Below are positions 5,093 to 5,182 of a stretch of DNA of 5,182 nt, in pieces. The position numbers were made by a program, and so were the translations under genes. Under the pieces are notes generated by a model. It did no database searches, was not told the origin of the DNA, and worked only from the letters and a program-made list of their open reading frames with translations. Position 1 is the stretch's first letter. Each line of letters begins with the position of its first letter. This DNA is from Planctomycetaceae bacterium. GTDB taxonomy: Bacteria; Planctomycetota; Planctomycetia; Pirellulales; Thermoguttaceae. The stretch lies in NCBI GenBank assembly GCA_031257725.1, contig JAIROD010000836.1, positions 1-5,182 on the forward strand, in the 5' to 3' direction.

Positions 5093-5142
5093 TAATAGGC
5101 AGAAAATAAAAAATTGAATGATGAGAGATGCCCACCTGCAAT
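5085..5142 (+). repeat. Right arm of the outer inverted repeat
   Basis: This matches the reverse complement of 4265-4323: 34 of the first 36 bases agree, followed by a looser stretch with one gap. The perfect palindrome CTATTAATTAATAG (5085-5098) overlaps the tail of the fourth 84-bp unit. The right arm therefore begins exactly where the array ends, just as the left arm abuts the 129-bp palindrome. It also carries TGAATGATGAGA, seen again at 78-89. Confidence 0.75.
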
Positions 5143-5164
5143 AAAAAAAGCCAGTAATTAAAAA

Positions 5165-5182
5165 TGAATTATTAGAGATTCT
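5165..5182 (-). repeat. Partial copy of the element leader at the window edge
   Basis: TGAATTATTAGAGATTC (5165-5181) is identical, in the same direction, to 374-390, and it is the inverted counterpart of the leader at 4733-4746. On the minus strand it is not followed by an 84-bp unit, so here the leader occurs alone or in a different repeat context. The window ends one base later, so its other side is unseen. Confidence 0.6.

Noticed and set aside
4265..5142. Complete insertion sequence
   Set aside because: The outer inverted repeats enclose no transposase or other gene, and no clear target-site duplication was found.

Overview
The window looks like chromosomal DNA from an AT-rich bacterium. 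The best guess is Planctomycetota or a related PVC lineage. This rests on two things: a very large regulator carrying RNA polymerase alpha-CTD-like repeats plus a sigma region 4 helix-turn-helix, and long intergenic spacers packed with several families of GC-rich palindromic and tandem repeats. No marker gene is present, so the taxonomic call is tentative.

Layout. Positions 1-447 hold no convincing gene. They contain three short hairpins, a heptanucleotide repeat and one decayed copy of a composite repeat element in minus orientation (about 270-392). Positions 448-4005 on the minus strand hold one intact gene of 1185 codons and nothing else. Its product is an apparently soluble multidomain nucleic-acid-binding protein. 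From the N-terminus it has several helix-hairpin-helix repeats resembling the alpha-CTD, a 35-residue low-complexity linker of seven 5-residue repeats, a sigma-70 region 4 HTH ending in GITRERIRQIE, a Cys-pair region and several winged-helix-like domains. Positions 4018-4264 are AT-rich and carry only a weak candidate promoter for the gene and a short direct repeat.

Positions 4265-5142 form a repeat island bounded by an imperfect inverted repeat of about 58 bp. Inside, in order, are a 129-bp imperfect palindrome with 45-bp arms, a 21-bp tandem array of about 9-10 units, a fragment of the 84-bp repeat, and four head-to-tail copies of an exact 84-bp unit with a short leader. The leader, the first 84-bp unit and the CTATTAA tail are matched, in inverted orientation and with decay, by the element just downstream of the gene's stop codon. 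The single gene is therefore flanked by inverted copies of one composite repeat.

No tRNA, rRNA, CRISPR array, transposase or convincing second gene was seen. The two points most worth following are the alpha-CTD/sigma-R4/winged-helix architecture and the structured repeat island. A functional link between them is only a hypothesis.
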